Part shown: piece after piece, positions 8,484-15,515 of the stretch
How positions within the stretch are numbered: position 1 is the stretch's first letter
How the letters are laid out: each line of letters begins with the position of its first letter
Source of the DNA: Bin87 sp965220105
GTDB taxonomy: Bacteria > Chloroflexota > Dehalococcoidia > Lucifugimonadales > UBA3495
DNA: 64,000 nucleotides
Direction of reading: 5' to 3'
NCBI GenBank assembly: GCA_965220105.1
Contig: OZ244811.1
Location: forward strand, 558,001-622,000
Notes under the pieces: generated by a model
Seen by the model: only the letters and a program-made list of their open reading frames with translations
What the model was told of the DNA's origin: nothing
Databases searched by the model: none
Translations under genes and position numbers: made by a program

Positions 8484-9287
8484 TTAATGATAGACGTTGA
8501 TACCCGCGCCCCCGCCGGCGGCTATCGTCTCGCCGCTCACAGCGATGCTGCGCGGGGAAGCGAGGAAGGCCACAACCCAGGCCAGCTCCTCGGCATCCAC
8601 GATGCGGCGGGTCGAGTTGCGAGCGGCCACGCGTCGCTCCACTTCATCAACGCTGATGCCCTGCTGGGTGGCCTGTTCTTCGTACATGGGGCCGCTGCGC
8701 TCGGTGCGCGTGGTACCCGGGTGGACCAGGTTGACGCACACACCGTATTGCCCCAGCTCTTCAGCCAGGTACTTGGTCAGGTTGGATAGACCGGAGTTGC
8801 GAACGCCGGCGCTCAGATTCCCCGCCGCCTGCCGAGCCGACAAACCGCCGATATTGACGATGCGACCCCAACCCTGTTGCTGCATGTAGGGCGCCACGGC
8901 CCTGGCGCATCGCAAGTAGCCCATCACCTTGGTGTCCAGGTCGAGAAGCACGTCTTCGTCCCGGATTTCCGACAGTGAACCCCTGGCGAGGCCACCGGGT
9001 GCGGCGGCGTTGTTCACCAGGATGTCGATGTGGCCGCCCAACGCCTGGGACGCGGCGGCCACCATGTTGTTGACCTGCTCGGTGCTGGTCATGTCGGCGA
9101 CGACTGGAGTTACCCTTCCGCCGGTCGCCGCTGCGACTTCTTCTGCCGACTCGGATAAGGTGTCGGCGTACCGACCCGTGATGACGACGTTGCAACCATC
9201 GCCGGCAAGCACTTTGGCCACCGCTTTGCCGATGCCTCGGCTGCCGCCGGTCACGATAGCCGACCTCCCGCCAAGCTCAAGATCCAT
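8484..9287 (-). CDS. Short-chain dehydrogenase/reductase lacking the usual Tyr-x-x-x-Lys
   Basis: A 267-residue Rossmann protein with the SDR cofactor motif TGGSRGIG (about residues 13-20) and the NNAA motif (LVNNAAAPGG). At the expected catalytic position the sequence reads SAGVRNSGLSNLTKYLAEEL, where canonical enzymes have YSASK; aligned on the following helix, Tyr is replaced by Ala and Lys by Asn. A serine is present upstream (NIGGLS). Either the chemistry differs or the catalytic residues have moved. The start at 9287 is set by GGGAGG eight nt upstream; an ATG 18 nt earlier is less likely. A possible promoter lies at 9317-9345. Confidence 0.82.
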   Translation of the reverse strand: MDLELGGRSAIVTGGSRGIGKAVAKVLAGDGCNVVITGRYADTLSESAEEVAAATGGRVTPVVADMTSTEQVNNMVAAASQALGGHIDILVNNAAAPGGLARGSLSEIRDEDVLLDLDTKVMGYLRCARAVAPYMQQQGWGRIVNIGGLSARQAAGNLSAGVRNSGLSNLTKYLAEELGQYGVCVNLVHPGTTRTERSGPMYEEQATQQGISVDEVERRVAARNSTRRIVDAEELAWVVAFLASPRSIAVSGETIAAGGGAGINVYH

Positions 9288-9316
9288 GGTGGGAACCTCC
9301 CGCATTAGTTGGACGC

Positions 9317-9345
9317 ATTTTACACCAGCCGTCCGATGACCCCAA
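9317..9345 (-). promoter_or_regulatory. Possible promoter for the SDR gene
   Basis: Read on the minus strand: TTGGGG (9345-9340), 17 nt, then TAAAAT (9322-9317), five of six matches to TATAAT and preceded by TG. It lies about 30 nt upstream of the SDR start and just beyond the terminator of the ribosomal operon, which is where a new promoter is expected. Confidence 0.5.
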
Positions 9346-9376
9346 CCCCGGATGGCGGCCCGCCGATTGACTGGAC

Positions 9377-9418
9377 CGACACAAAGCCCCTCTCCGGTCG
9401 GAGAGGGGCTTTGTGTCG
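9377..9418 (-). terminator. Intrinsic terminator of the rplKAJL operon
   Basis: A perfect 19-bp stem (9377-9395 with 9400-9418) closed by a 4-nt loop GGTC, GC-rich in the centre and with a TTTGTGT run on the 3' side for minus-strand transcripts. It begins 19 nt past the rplL stop and separates that operon from the SDR transcription unit. Confidence 0.88.
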
Positions 9419-9436
9419 ATTGCAGTTGGTTAGGGT

Positions 9437-9829
9437 TTAGCCAACCTGCACGGTGGCGCCGGCTTCTTCCAGCTTAACCTTGATGCTGTCGGCCTCCTCT
9501 TTGTTCACGCCTTCGCGAACGCGGGTGGGGGCGGATTCGACGAGTTCCTTGGCTTCACGCAGGCCCAGGTCGGTGATTTCCCGGACGGCCTTGATGACGT
9601 TAATCTTGTTGGCGCCGAAGTCGGCCAGGGTAACGTCGAATTCGGACTGTTCATCGTCCCCAGCGCCCGGGGCGTCGTCGGTTACCACACCGGCGGCCGG
9701 CGCGGCGGCTAAGGCGACGGGGGGTGCGGCAGAAATGCCGAATTCTTCCTCAAGGGCCTTGACCAGGTCGGCCAGGTCCATAACGCTCATGCCACGAATC
9801 GCTTCCAGTACTTCCAGATTTACTGCCAT
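9437..9829 (-). CDS. rplL: 50S ribosomal protein L7/L12
   Basis: A 130-residue stalk protein with an N-terminal dimerisation helix region (MSVMDLADLVKALEEEFGIS), an alanine-rich hinge, then the conserved C-terminal domain: EFDVTLADFGANKINVIKAV, REITDLGLREAKELVES and the closing KLEEAGATVQVG. It recruits GTPase translation factors to the ribosome. The hinge carries an added acidic segment (DDAPGAGDDEQ). GGAGGT precedes the ATG by seven nt. It is the last gene of the operon and is followed by a strong terminator. Confidence 0.97.
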   Translation of the reverse strand: MAVNLEVLEAIRGMSVMDLADLVKALEEEFGISAAPPVALAAAPAAGVVTDDAPGAGDDEQSEFDVTLADFGANKINVIKAVREITDLGLREAKELVESAPTRVREGVNKEEADSIKVKLEEAGATVQVG

Positions 9830-9901
9830 GGTTAATACCTCCGAGGTGTGCTTGGGTTGGTTCGTTTTTGCTGGTAGTGGTCGCCCGATGCCTAGTGACG
9901 A

Positions 9902-10438
9902 TCAGACGGCGCTGCCGGATTCCTGAAGTTGGTCAGACCGTGCCTGGAGCAGGTAGGCGAGACTCCGCACCGGCCCGCTCAATATGCCCAACAGGCCGTA
10001 GAGCGGCGATTGCATGCTGCCCAGGAGCTGTGCCACCAGCACCGGTTGCGGCGGTAGTGAAGCCAAACGCCTCACTTCGGACGCCGGAAGAGCGTCTCCG
10101 TGATTTACGATCGCGCCACCAATGGTGACCGTGCCGCCGGCGTTGGCTGCCTCGGTAAAGGTTTTGGCCGCCAGGGCCGCATCGTCGTAGCCGAGGGCGA
10201 TGCCGGTTTGACCGTTGACGATTTCTTTGAGTTGCGGGAGGCCGGCCGCGTCGGCCGCCAGGTCGAGCAGGTTGTTTTTGACGACGACGAACTCGACGCT
10301 ACCGTCGCGCAGGCGCCGGCGCAAATTTACCATTTGGTTGGAATTCATTCCGGAAAAGCCGGCCGATATGACGATGGCGCTGTTTTCCAGCTTTTCCCTC
10401 AGGACCGATACCCGATCTACTTTTGCCTGCGTTGGCAA
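9902..10438 (-). CDS. rplJ: 50S ribosomal protein L10
   Basis: A 178-residue stalk-base protein binding 23S rRNA and L7/L12 dimers. The N terminus PTQAKVDRVSVLREKLENS and the later FVVVKNNLLDLAAD are typical. I place the start at TTG (10438-10436) because GGAGG lies seven nt upstream and the family normally begins at this point; an upstream ATG at 10468 would add ten unusual residues and bury the ribosome site. A 305-nt leader lies ahead of it and contains a terminator-like hairpin, consistent with autogenous control by L10, which is known in many bacteria. Confidence 0.95.
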   Translation of the reverse strand: MPTQAKVDRVSVLREKLENSAIVISAGFSGMNSNQMVNLRRRLRDGSVEFVVVKNNLLDLAADAAGLPQLKEIVNGQTGIALGYDDAALAAKTFTEAANAGGTVTIGGAIVNHGDALPASEVRRLASLPPQPVLVAQLLGSMQSPLYGLLGILSGPVRSLAYLLQARSDQLQESGSAV

Positions 10439-10743
10439 TTTTATCCTCCAGATAGTTGGATTACCCAAAACGCCATCGGTGACGCCGGGACAAAAATATC
10501 CCCGCGCGAACGAGACTGCTGGCGCGGGGTTGTGGTAGCCCGGAAATGTTCCCTGAGCAACCGGTGTTCAACCTTGCTCCGTCGGACGGCGCCGGCGGCT
10601 TCGCCTCGGCGGGCGGCAACAGTGGCTGCCATTATTCCCAGTCGGGACCCGCTGTCTCTAGCGCATTGGTTAGTATTCAGTTTGCATCATCTAGCGTACC
10701 ACCCTAATTGATTGCAAGCAACCGGGATGAGGCGTCGGGATCA
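10439..10743 (-). promoter_or_regulatory. rplJ leader region (candidate L10 leader)
   Basis: A 305-nt gap without a gene between rplA and rplJ, on the strand that encodes both. In many bacteria this position holds the L10 leader RNA, where L10(L12)4 binds and represses rplJL. Near the 3' end is a terminator-like hairpin at 10490-10529. A weak promoter-like pair (TTGCAA, 18 nt, TAGATG) lies near the rplA end. I see no convincing match to a specific L10-binding consensus by eye, so the assignment rests on position and the hairpin. Confidence 0.5.
10490..10529 (-). terminator. Terminator-like hairpin in the rplJ leader (possible attenuator)
   Basis: On the minus strand, CCCCGCGC (10529-10522) pairs with GCGCGGGG (10507-10500) around a 14-nt loop and is followed by ATATTTTTGT. 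It sits about 50-90 nt upstream of the rplJ start, suited to attenuation of rplJL or to partial termination after rplA. Confidence 0.6.
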
Positions 10744-11457
10744 CTAATCCGGCCGCAGGGTCTGCAAAGTGGCGACATCTACCGAGATGCCGGGGCCCAT
10801 GGATGAAGTGATATAGGCGGATTTGATGAACGCGCCTTTCACGGCTTCGGGCCGTTCCCGCATCACCGAATCCATGAACACCGACAGGTTGTCCATCAAT
10901 GAGTCGGTTTCAAAGGAGGATTTGCCGAACTGGCCGTGGATGATGGCGGTTCGGTCGGTGCGGAACTCGAGCCGTCCGGCTTTGGACTCCTGGATGACTC
11001 GAGGCAGGTCCCGAGCCGGCACCAGGGTTCCGGTGCGCGGGTTGGGCATCAGGCCGCGGCGGCCCAGGATGCGACCCAGCCGCCCGATCTTGGACATTAC
11101 TTCAGGAATGGCCAATCCGACGTCGAATTCCAGCCAGCCGCCTTCAATCTGGGCAATCAGGTCGTCGTCGCCCACGTAGTCGGCGCCGGCCTGTCGGGCG
11201 ATGTCAACAGCTTCGCCGGTGGCGAAGACCAGCACGCGCGTCTCTTTACCGAGGCCGTGGGGCAGGACGGTAACGCCGCGCACCTGCTGTTCAGCGTGGC
11301 GAACGTCGGCGTTGGTGCGTATGTGCACCTCGACGGTCTCGTCAAACTTGGCCGTGGACAACTCCTTGACAAGGTCGATGGCCTCCCGTGGCTGATAGAT
11401 GGAGTCCTCGGTAATACGTTCCGCGACGGCGTTGTATCGGCGGCTATGCTTGGGCAT
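10744..11457 (-). CDS. rplA: 50S ribosomal protein L1
   Basis: A 237-residue protein of the L1 stalk. Recognisable segments are KFDETVEVHIRTNADVRHAE, RGVTVLPHGLGK, the central MSKIGRLGRILGRRGLMPNP and the C-terminal IKSAYITSSMGPGISVD. It binds 23S rRNA and governs release of deacylated tRNA from the E site; in many bacteria it also represses its own rplKA message. A GGGGAG site lies about ten nt before the ATG. It follows rplK by 34 nt. Confidence 0.97.
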   Translation of the reverse strand: MPKHSRRYNAVAERITEDSIYQPREAIDLVKELSTAKFDETVEVHIRTNADVRHAEQQVRGVTVLPHGLGKETRVLVFATGEAVDIARQAGADYVGDDDLIAQIEGGWLEFDVGLAIPEVMSKIGRLGRILGRRGLMPNPRTGTLVPARDLPRVIQESKAGRLEFRTDRTAIIHGQFGKSSFETDSLMDNLSVFMDSVMRERPEAVKGAFIKSAYITSSMGPGISVDVATLQTLRPD

Positions 11458-11491
11458 GGCGTCAAACTCCCCTGGTGTCCGATTTGCGGTT

Positions 11492-11920
11492 CTAGTCGCC
11501 TTCCACGGCGATGCCCATGCTGCGGGCGGTTCCGGCGATGATGTTCATTGCCTGTTCGACGGTGTTGGCGTTGAGGTCCTTCAATTTTTCCTCGGCGATG
11601 GCGCGCAGGGTATCGTTGGTGATTACGCCCACCGGCCCGCCGAGATTATCGCCCTGGCCCCTATCCACGCCGGCAGCGCGACGCAGCAGGTCTGACGCCG
11701 GGGGAGTGCGGGTAACGAAGGTGAAGGAACGGTCTTCGTACACGGTAAGGTGCACCGGTACGATTGTGCCGGCCTGGTTGCCGGTACGTTCGTTGTAGTC
11801 TTTGACGAAGGCCATGATATTGACGCCGTGCTGACCCAGGGCCGGGCCGACCGGGGGAGCCGGCGTGGCTTTGCCCGCTTCCAGCTGGAGCTTGATAATC
11901 GCGCGTACTTTCTTAGCCAC
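11492..11920 (-). CDS. rplK: 50S ribosomal protein L11
   Basis: A 142-residue protein of the GTPase-associated centre. The proline-rich N terminus KLQLEAGKATPAPPVGPALG and GQHGVNIMAFVKDYNERT are diagnostic, and the C-terminal RNA-binding domain ends NIIAGTARSMGI. The start is GTG, with GGAGG seven nt upstream. It lies 32 nt after nusG, in the standard nusG-rplK order. Confidence 0.97.
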   Translation of the reverse strand: MAKKVRAIIKLQLEAGKATPAPPVGPALGQHGVNIMAFVKDYNERTGNQAGTIVPVHLTVYEDRSFTFVTRTPPASDLLRRAAGVDRGQGDNLGGPVGVITNDTLRAIAEEKLKDLNANTVEQAMNIIAGTARSMGIAVEGD

Positions 11921-11952
11921 TGCTGGCCTCCGTTAGTTGCTGGATTGCCCGT

Positions 11953-12516
11953 TTATACTTTGTCGACCTGCATGAAGTCGAGTTCAACCGGCGTTTCGCG
12001 CCCGAAGACGGAGATTAGCACGGTTACCTGTCCCCGGTGTTCGTCAACCTCTTCCACCTTGCCGAGCATGTCGGCGAAGGGGCCTTCGGAGATGCGGACC
12101 GTATCGCCGCGGTTCATGCCGATGACAGCGCGTGGTTCGCCGGAAGCCACCCGGTCCAGAATGTCGAAGACCTCCCGGTCGTCCAGGGGCACTGGACGGG
12201 GCCGATCGCCGCCCTCTTCCTCTGCGGAGATAAAGCCGGTCACTCCGGTGGTGTTCCGAACCAGAAACCAGGCTTCGTCGTCCATGACCATCTGCACCAG
12301 GATGTAACCCGGAAACAGCTTGCGACGCTGGGACGTGCGTTCGCCCTTATTGCGAACGATTTCGTCCTCGGCCGGCACTTCGACGCGGGTGATGCGATCG
12401 TCCATGCCCAGGCTCACCCGTCGCAGGTCCAGGTTGCGCTTGACCATGTCTTCCTGGCCGGTGTAGGTATGCACGATGTACCAGAGCAGGTCGGCGGGTT
12501 GCTGCATCGTTGTCAT
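11953..12516 (-). CDS. nusG: Transcription termination/antitermination factor NusG
   Basis: A 187-residue factor that binds RNA polymerase and couples it to Rho and the ribosome. The NGN domain starts LLWYIVHTYTGQEDMVKRNL and continues KLFPGYILVQMVMDDEAWFLV; the C-terminal KOW domain reads GDTVRISEGPFADMLGKVEE and ends PVELDFMQVDKV. I use the ATG at 12516, because the 25 residues encoded upstream of it do not resemble the family. It is followed by rplK and preceded by secE across a 150-nt gap. Confidence 0.95.
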   Translation of the reverse strand: MTTMQQPADLLWYIVHTYTGQEDMVKRNLDLRRVSLGMDDRITRVEVPAEDEIVRNKGERTSQRRKLFPGYILVQMVMDDEAWFLVRNTTGVTGFISAEEEGGDRPRPVPLDDREVFDILDRVASGEPRAVIGMNRGDTVRISEGPFADMLGKVEEVDEHRGQVTVLISVFGRETPVELDFMQVDKV

Positions 12517-12666
12517 GATTTGTCCGTTGTCCGGATGGTGTGTCGAGCGTGGGCCCGGGATTGAGCAAAGGTGAGTCTGCAACCAGGGCATTCAAACGTG
12601 ACGTGCCACAGCGCCACCGGAATTCACCGGCGGCGTTATTCACCCACGTTCGGGGTGGTCAATCCG

Positions 12667-12903
12667 CTACAGGATGAAACGGGTGAAGACTTCCGCAAAC
12701 AACCGGTCCAGCAGGCCGAGAAAGAACCCCATGGCGATGGCCAGGACCAGCACGATCACCGTCAGGCGGGCGGTTTCTTCCTTGGTAGGCCAGACCGATT
12801 GGCGCAGTTGCGAAACGGTTTCCCGGAGGAAACTGATTGGCCCAATCCTCCCCGCAGCACGAGGAGAGATTGGGGATGGTCTTCGCGTCGATGCTCTCGC
12901 CAC
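12667..12903 (-). CDS. secE: Preprotein translocase subunit SecE
   Basis: A 78-residue single-span protein of the SecYEG channel. The family core is FLRETVSQLRQSVWPTKEET, an amphipathic helix with the conserved WP, followed by the membrane segment VIVLVLAIAMGFFLGLLDRL. The start is GTG at 12903, seven nt after the rpmG stop. The N-terminal ~20 residues are basic and poorly conserved. Its position between rpmG and nusG is standard. Confidence 0.95.
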   Translation of the reverse strand: MARASTRRPSPISPRAAGRIGPISFLRETVSQLRQSVWPTKEETARLTVIVLVLAIAMGFFLGLLDRLFAEVFTRFIL

Positions 12904-12910
12904 TCGATTT

Positions 12911-13081
12911 CTACCTTATTTCGCGGTGAACCTGGTGGTTGCGGCAGCGGCTACAGTATTTCCGCAGTTCCATCCTGGTGGTATGGTTGCGGCGGTTTTT
13001 GATGGTCGAATAGTTGCGCTCGCGGCAATCGGTGCACTGGAGAGTGACAATCTGCCGGGCGTCAGTGGATTTGCGGGCCAT
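12911..13081 (-). CDS. rpmG: 50S ribosomal protein L33
   Basis: A short gene of 56 codons read directly from the sequence between tuf and secE. The product begins MARKSTDARQIVTLQCTDC and ends NHQVHREIR, with two zinc-ribbon pairs C16/C19 and C43/C46, so this is the zinc-binding form. The segment ERNYSTIKNRRNHTTRMELR is typical of L33. The ATG is preceded by GGAG located inside the last codons of tuf, whose stop lies only 4 nt upstream. Zinc binding is inferred from the four cysteines. Confidence 0.95.
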   Translation of the reverse strand: MARKSTDARQIVTLQCTDCRERNYSTIKNRRNHTTRMELRKYCSRCRNHQVHREIR

Positions 13082-13085
13082 TGGA

Positions 13086-14270
13086 TCACTCCAAGAGTCG
13101 GGTGAACACGCCGGCGCCGACGGTGCGCCCGCCCTCGCGAATCGCGAAGCGCAGGCCCTCTTCGATAGCGATGGGCGTAATCAGGTTAACAGTCATGGTG
13201 ATGTTATCACCCGGCATTACCATCTCCACCCCGTCGGGGAGGGCAATTTCGCCGGTGATGTCGCTGGTGCGGATGTAAAACTGGGGCTTGTAGCCGGTGA
13301 AGAAGGGGGTATGTCGCCCGCCTTCCTGCTGGCTGAGCACGTACACCTCGGCTTCAGCCTTGCGGTAAGGCCGCATGGAGCCCGGGGCTACCAGGACCTG
13401 TCCGCGTTCGACTTCGTCCCGGTCCACACCGCGCAGGAGTACGCCGACGGCGTCGCCGGCTTCGGTCGTGCTGAGCAGCTTGTGGAACATTTCCAGGCCG
13501 GTAGCCACGGTCTTGCGAACGTCGCCGGACCGGATGATTTCGACTTCCTGCCCCACGCTGAGCTGACCGCGTTCGACGCGGCCGGTTACGACGGTGCCGC
13601 GACCCTTGATGCCGAAGACGTCTTCAATGGGCATGAGGAACGCCTGGTCGGTGATGCGGGTAGGCAGGGGGATGTAGTCATCCATGGTCTGCACGAGTTC
13701 GCGCACGCCCTGCATGGCTTCGGCGTCGCCGTCCAGGGCCTTGAGGCCGCTGACGCGGATGACGGGGGTGTCGTCGCCGGGAAATTCGTAGCGGCTGAGC
13801 AGCTCGCGGATTTCCAATTCGACGAGTTCGAGGAGTTCCTCGTCATCCATCATATCGACCTTGTTGAGGGCGACGACGATGAAGGGGACTTCCACCTGGC
13901 GGGCCAGGAGGATATGTTCCCGGGTCTGGGGCATGGGGCCGTCGGGGGCGGACACCACGAGGACCGCGCCGTCCATTTGGGCCGCGCCGGTAATCATGTT
14001 CTTGATGTAGTCCGCGTGACCAGGGCAGTCCACGTGGGCGTAATGGCGTTCCGCGGTTTCGTATTCCACGTGAGCGATGGCGATGGTTACGCCACGGGCC
14101 TTTTCTTCTGGAGCGTTGTCGATTTCGTCCATGCCCTTAAAGCTAGCGCCACCCTCTTCGGCCAGCACACGGGTGATGGCTGCCGTCAGGGTGGTTTTAC
14201 CGTGGTCAACGTGACCGATGGTACCCACGTTAACATGCGGCTTGGTGCGGTCGAAGACTTGCTTTGCCAT
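13086..14270 (-). CDS. tuf: Translation elongation factor Tu
   Basis: A 394-residue GTPase delivering aminoacyl-tRNA to the ribosome. G motifs are GHVDHGKT (G1), the switch I segment EEKARGVTIAIAHVEYET, DCPGHADY (G3), NKVD (G4) and SGLKAL (G5). Domains 2 and 3 follow, with FYIRTSDITGEIALPDG and a C terminus ending GAGVFTRLLE. The switch region reads GVTIAIAH where most bacteria have GITINTAH, a lineage-type variation. It lies directly downstream of three tRNA genes, as in many bacteria, and is translationally close to rpmG. AGGAG lies 12 nt before the ATG. Confidence 0.98.
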   Translation of the reverse strand: MAKQVFDRTKPHVNVGTIGHVDHGKTTLTAAITRVLAEEGGASFKGMDEIDNAPEEKARGVTIAIAHVEYETAERHYAHVDCPGHADYIKNMITGAAQMDGAVLVVSAPDGPMPQTREHILLARQVEVPFIVVALNKVDMMDDEELLELVELEIRELLSRYEFPGDDTPVIRVSGLKALDGDAEAMQGVRELVQTMDDYIPLPTRITDQAFLMPIEDVFGIKGRGTVVTGRVERGQLSVGQEVEIIRSGDVRKTVATGLEMFHKLLSTTEAGDAVGVLLRGVDRDEVERGQVLVAPGSMRPYRKAEAEVYVLSQQEGGRHTPFFTGYKPQFYIRTSDITGEIALPDGVEMVMPGDNITMTVNLITPIAIEEGLRFAIREGGRTVGAGVFTRLLE

Positions 14271-14344
14271 AGTTGGGAGTTTCTCCTTGCTCCTTGTTTT
14301 ATCGTACCGGCTCGCGGGCTAACCCAGCGAGCTATTGGCGCCAG

Positions 14345-14419
14345 TGGAGCCCAGAGGCGGAATCGAACCGCCGACCCCGTTCTTACCAAGAACGTGCTCT
14401 ACCGCTGAGCTATCTGGGC
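14345..14419 (-). tRNA. tRNA-Thr (anticodon GGT)
   Basis: Minus-strand cloverleaf with acceptor GCCCAGA/TCTGGGC, a D arm with AGCGGTAGAGC, anticodon stem CGTTC/GAACG with loop TTGGTAA (anticodon GGT), and T arm GGCGG-TTCGATT-CCGCC. A T discriminator is followed by CCA in the DNA. It is the tRNA nearest tuf, 74 nt upstream of it. Confidence 0.95.
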
Positions 14420-14473
14420 ATTGGTCCTGATTGATGTTCGTTTCCCGTCCCTTAGACTGATAGCGGAGACTAA

Positions 14474-14561
14474 TGGTGGAGGGGGCAGGATTCGAACCTG
14501 CGAAGCCCGTCAGAGCGCCAGATTTACAGTCTGGTGGTTTTAACCACTCACCCACCCCTCC
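14474..14561 (-). tRNA. tRNA-Tyr (anticodon GTA)
   Basis: Minus-strand class II tRNA with acceptor GGAGGGG/CCCCTCC, anticodon stem CCAGA/TCTGG with loop CTGTAAA (anticodon GTA), a long variable arm (CGCTCTGACGGGCTTCG), T arm around GGTTCGAATCC and an encoded CCA end. It is the middle member of the three-tRNA cluster. Confidence 0.95.
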
Positions 14562-14606
14562 GTTTACCTATTCAATTGTACCCCAATTTGACGACCCAAC
14601 CTGAAG

Positions 14607-14679
14607 AGCCCCAGAGGGGATTCGAACCCCTAACCTGCCGATTACAAGTCGGCTGCGCTGCCAATTGCGCCACCGGGGC
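14607..14679 (-). tRNA. tRNA-Thr (anticodon TGT)
   Basis: Minus-strand tRNA with acceptor GCCCCGG/CTGGGGC (one G-U pair), anticodon stem GCCGA/TCGGC with loop CTTGTAA (anticodon TGT) and T arm AGGGG-TTCGAAT-CCCCT. CCA is not encoded after the T discriminator. First gene of the tRNA-tuf operon. Confidence 0.95.
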
Positions 14680-14730
14680 ACGACGAATGCGGGCCGACTG
14701 CATTAACCGAGGCTGGCGCGTAAAGACGCT

Positions 14731-14758
14731 AAAAAGGCCCCGGCACCTCCGGGGCCTT
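14731..14758 (-). terminator. Terminator-like hairpin just downstream of the tRNA-tuf promoter
   Basis: On the minus strand, a perfect 10-bp stem AAGGCCCCGG / CCGGGGCCTT (14758-14749 with 14743-14734) with a 5-nt loop, followed by further T residues (14733-14731) so that the transcript ends in about five U. It lies some 20-45 nt after the predicted start site and 52 nt before the first tRNA, so it may act as an attenuator. The alternative is that it ends some unrecognised upstream minus-strand transcript. Confidence 0.75.
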
Positions 14759-14782
14759 CCGGTTATTGCCAATTCGCATTCC

Positions 14783-14811
14783 ACATTACGGAAAATGCTC
14801 CAAATTGTCAA
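14783..14811 (-). promoter_or_regulatory. Sigma-70-type promoter of the tRNA-tuf-rpmG-secE-nusG-rpl operon
   Basis: On the minus strand a perfect TTGACA (14811-14806) is followed after 17 nt by TAATGT (14788-14783), four of six matches to the -10 consensus. Expected start near 14776, about 97 nt upstream of the first tRNA. This is among the strongest promoter matches I noticed in the window and fits a stable-RNA operon. Confidence 0.72.
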
Positions 14812-14976
14812 CTAATTTCACGTGGGTCGAGAGGCATTTTGCCGATAGGTATGCTGCGTTGGAGGACGCCTGAAATCCCCGGCGACGTGGGGCAACGTGG
14901 CAGGATCAGCGCCAGGATGGGCGCGTTAACGCGAGGCGGCGCAAACGGCGCCGGTGGCGCGGCACGGCGGTTCCAA

Positions 14977-15005
14977 TTGACTGCGGGCGGGGGCTGCGGT
15001 ATGGT
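14977..15005 (+). promoter_or_regulatory. Sigma-70-type promoter for the hotdog dehydratase genes
   Basis: TTGACT (14977-14982), 17 nt, TATGGT (15000-15005). Five of six and four of six consensus matches with ideal spacing, 85 nt upstream of the ATG at 15090. The selenoprotein gene downstream may share this transcript. Confidence 0.6.
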
Positions 15006-15089
15006 ATCAACCACCTGCAACTACGCATCCGGGGTGGTCTTCCGAGGTGAGCTTCTGAAGACCCGGCGCCGGTCGGGGAGTGTGTCCCA

Positions 15090-15515
15090 ATGCCTGAACA
15101 GGAACTTCCGCTCTTTGTTTACAACGAGGTCCAGATTGGAGAGGAGCTAGGCGCTTACGAATACCTGCTAACCCAGGAAATGGTGGACCTGTATCGTCAG
15201 GCCGTTGACGATCCGGACGCGGTGTTCCCCACAATTGCGGTGAAACACGACGCCACTTCGCTGTCCCTCGCCTACGACGACCAGACCGGGAGCGTGAACG
15301 CCGGTAACGAGATAGACCTGTACAACCCGCCGGTTCCCGGCAAAAAAATCCTGGTGACCGGGCGGATCCACGACAAGTACATCCGGCGGGATAATCCTTA
15401 CCTGGTGATCGAGGCCACGGCCACCGATGAGGACGGCCGTCTCATCGAGAAGATGCGCACGTATCAATTGAAAAAACCGGAGGAGTTGGGTAAGAAATGG
15501 CATCCCCAAGGCTAG
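15090..15515 (+). CDS. MaoC-like hotdog protein, FAS1-type dehydratase N-half
   Basis: A 141-residue hotdog-fold protein of the MaoC/FAS1_DH_region group. Visible features are the N-terminal strand-helix EYLLTQEMVDLYRQAVDDPD, the central KHDATSLSLAYDDQ, and the strand-rich PPVPGKKILVTGRIHDKYIR and ATATDEDGRLIEKMRTYQLK. Members usually pair with a second hotdog subunit to form an (R)-hydratase/dehydratase acting on 3-hydroxyacyl or enoyl thioesters. The next gene overlaps by 19 nt and encodes such a partner. No signal peptide. The acyl substrate is not known. Confidence 0.8.
   Translation: MPEQELPLFVYNEVQIGEELGAYEYLLTQEMVDLYRQAVDDPDAVFPTIAVKHDATSLSLAYDDQTGSVNAGNEIDLYNPPVPGKKILVTGRIHDKYIRRDNPYLVIEATATDEDGRLIEKMRTYQLKKPEELGKKWHPQG

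Larger units (their letters stand above)
14680..15089. other. Divergent intergenic region between the tRNA-tuf operon and the hotdog genes
   Basis: About 410 nt without a gene. It holds a minus-strand promoter (14783-14811) and terminator-like hairpin (14731-14758) facing the tRNA genes, and a plus-strand promoter (14977-15005) facing the dehydratase genes. The stretch 14820-14970 between the two promoters shows nothing I can assign. Confidence 0.7.

Noticed and set aside
13014..14408. Long plus-strand open frame covering tuf and tRNA-Thr
   Set aside because: It is the complement of tuf and a tRNA; composition and lack of homology identify it as a shadow of the real genes.
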